A stretch of DNA of 64,000 nucleotides from Enoplolaimus lenunculus. Lineage: Eukaryota > Nematoda > Enoplea > Enoplida > Thoracostomopsidae. Of the stretch, positions 62,647 through 64,000 are shown in pieces. The stretch spans positions 1 to 64,000 of the forward strand of contig JASANG010002180.1 in assembly GCA_030248215.1 (NCBI GenBank), in the 5' to 3' direction. Made by a program: the position numbers and the translations under genes. The notes beneath the pieces were generated by a model. The model saw nothing but the letters and a program-made list of their open reading frames with translations, made no database searches and had not been told where the DNA came from. Position 1 is the first letter of the stretch; the number at the start of each line of letters is the position of its first letter.

Positions 62647-64000
62647 GTTAAAAGTACCCTCCCACGTTATAGGCAACAGTAAGGAAGAATAATAACTGAG
62701 CAAAGTTAAAGGCTGAAACATTACATTTATATGTACGTATTTAATGATCACGGTTACATAAACTTGGGTTTGCTTGAAGAATAGAGTGATGAACAGTCGG
62801 ATTCGGCAAAAATTGGCGGTTCGCATTCCGATTCGGTTGTTAAAAGTGGAATTCAACAGCCGTATGTCACAATTACATTTTTGCACAATAAACAATGAAA
62901 AAACTAGTTATATAAATCAATAGTTTTTACTTAAGGTCATGAATCTCATGACTGAGTCCGGGCCCAAAATATCAATCAACGTTTAAAGTTTCGGGTGGCG
63001 CTTACTTTACGACTATTTTATTGTCATACGGTGTCAAACGGAGCTAACATGTCCAGAGTGCGACCGTATATTGATTTACCGATTTACCGGATATAGGAAC
63101 CGGATACGGATATTTAGTTCTTACCGTAATATGAACCGGATAATGGATATAGTATATATTAAAATAAGTTATTTTTCGCTGTATCTTTAGCGTGTTCAAT
63201 GTTTTCGTCTATTGCAAAATTCATAACTGCTGCTTATAAACTGAAATCATTTAATGCAAAAAATGCGTTTAAGTCTGGCTCGCTTATACAATATAAAAGT
63301 AACTGAAACTGTATCAAAACTTGAACTTCTAGACTTGCCGAGAAATGTAATCGCATGAAAATGTTATATACGCTCACTTGTAAACAGCAGTTTTATGATA
63401 TTCATCCACAACCGTGAATATAAGGAAATTTGCAAAATGCAAGGTTCGGATCCAGATTCGGTAAACTAGCAATGGATTCAGACTCGTGTCACTGTGGTTC
63501 GTAGTCTGGCTGAACCAGTCGAATATTTTGTTTGGCAGCCACCGTAACAGGTCGAAGCTTTCCACAGGAAAGTGACCGATATGCATATATATCAGGGTAC
63601 TATCAGATATCCGCCTCAACTTCCGGCAAAAAAATCTACATTTGGCTTCGGTATTTTAACTGTTTAACTTGCCAGATGTTTTTATAAAACTTCAAAAAAT
63701 CAAAACAATCATTTGTATTTATGCCAAGTGCCAACTGCCATGGAACTAATTGACTTTTACATATTTTTCTGTCACACAGGTAATGTAAATGTTTGCATGT
63801 GCCCGTGTACGTCCACAATCTTTTTTGGGTTGCAGTAACACTGGAAATCCTGATAAAGACGACCAGTGTTAATCTCGTCATATTCCTAATCCTAATACTA
63901 AGCTTAGACTTCAGCATAGAAATAAGTCTGTAACTAAGCGTAAGCCTAAGCAAAAAATAGCCTTAATCATAACCAAATCTTTTTATATCATATACCTACG
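62647..64000. other. ST7 upstream region with CCGGATA and fold-back arm repeats
   Basis: 63075-63640 is bounded by CCGGATA words (three near 63079-63140; GATATCCG near 63605). 63640-63885 is a single arm of the fold-back element at 5553-6035 and ends in the same CCAGTGTTA. 63886-63955 holds CCTAAG/TTAGGC words of the TTAGGC family, cut by the window end. No upstream ST7 exon or promoter motif was recognised. Confidence 0.55.

Overview
The window is animal nuclear DNA from an AT-rich, repeat-laden invertebrate genome. The evidence is multi-exon genes with GT-AG introns, a short pyrimidine/TTTTAG-type acceptor style, and very many short inverted-repeat transposons. Abundant TTAGGC hexamers (the nematode telomere word) would suit a nematode, but here the hexamers sit inside transposons, so the assignment is only a guess. 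No rRNA, tRNA or CRISPR array was seen.

Four genes can be assembled exon by exon, with every splice phase agreeing. (1) A TMEM164 ortholog on + (4308-9358, 7 exons, 315 aa). (2) A four-transmembrane protein on + (19586-25525, 8 exons, 285 aa). (3) A divergent relative of gene 2 on - (39268-30289, 8 exons found, first exon not found), with the same order of membrane exons and the same intron phases; its last exon is a 1.5 kb tail rich in glutamine and basic residues. Genes 2 and 3 converge tail to tail. (4) A complete ST7 ortholog on - (62646-43624, 15 exons, 556 aa) whose introns are packed with transposons and hold an antisense LINE fragment.

The rest is mostly mobile DNA. Region by region: 1-4.2 kb holds a broken LTR-retroelement fossil with a hAT-like element inserted in it, and repeated 350-430 bp blocks. 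5.5-7.3 kb is a nest of fold-back and hAT-like elements inside a TMEM164 intron. 9.4-19.5 kb has no recognised gene but several MITEs. 25.6-30 kb holds MITEs and a possible small zinc-ribbon exon. 39.3-43.6 kb holds a LINE remnant. The ST7 introns carry at least five MITE families. A recurrent design is seen: short terminal inverted repeats, then dense arrays of a family-specific 6-8 bp word (GCCGAT, GGTCTCG, GAATCCG, CCGGATA, TTAGGC, TAACCC, or a 16 bp palindrome). Several of these elements are flanked by near-perfect 8 bp target duplications, which points to the hAT superfamily.

The four genes do not form an operon or pathway. All four encode integral membrane proteins, but no shared job can be read from the sequence.
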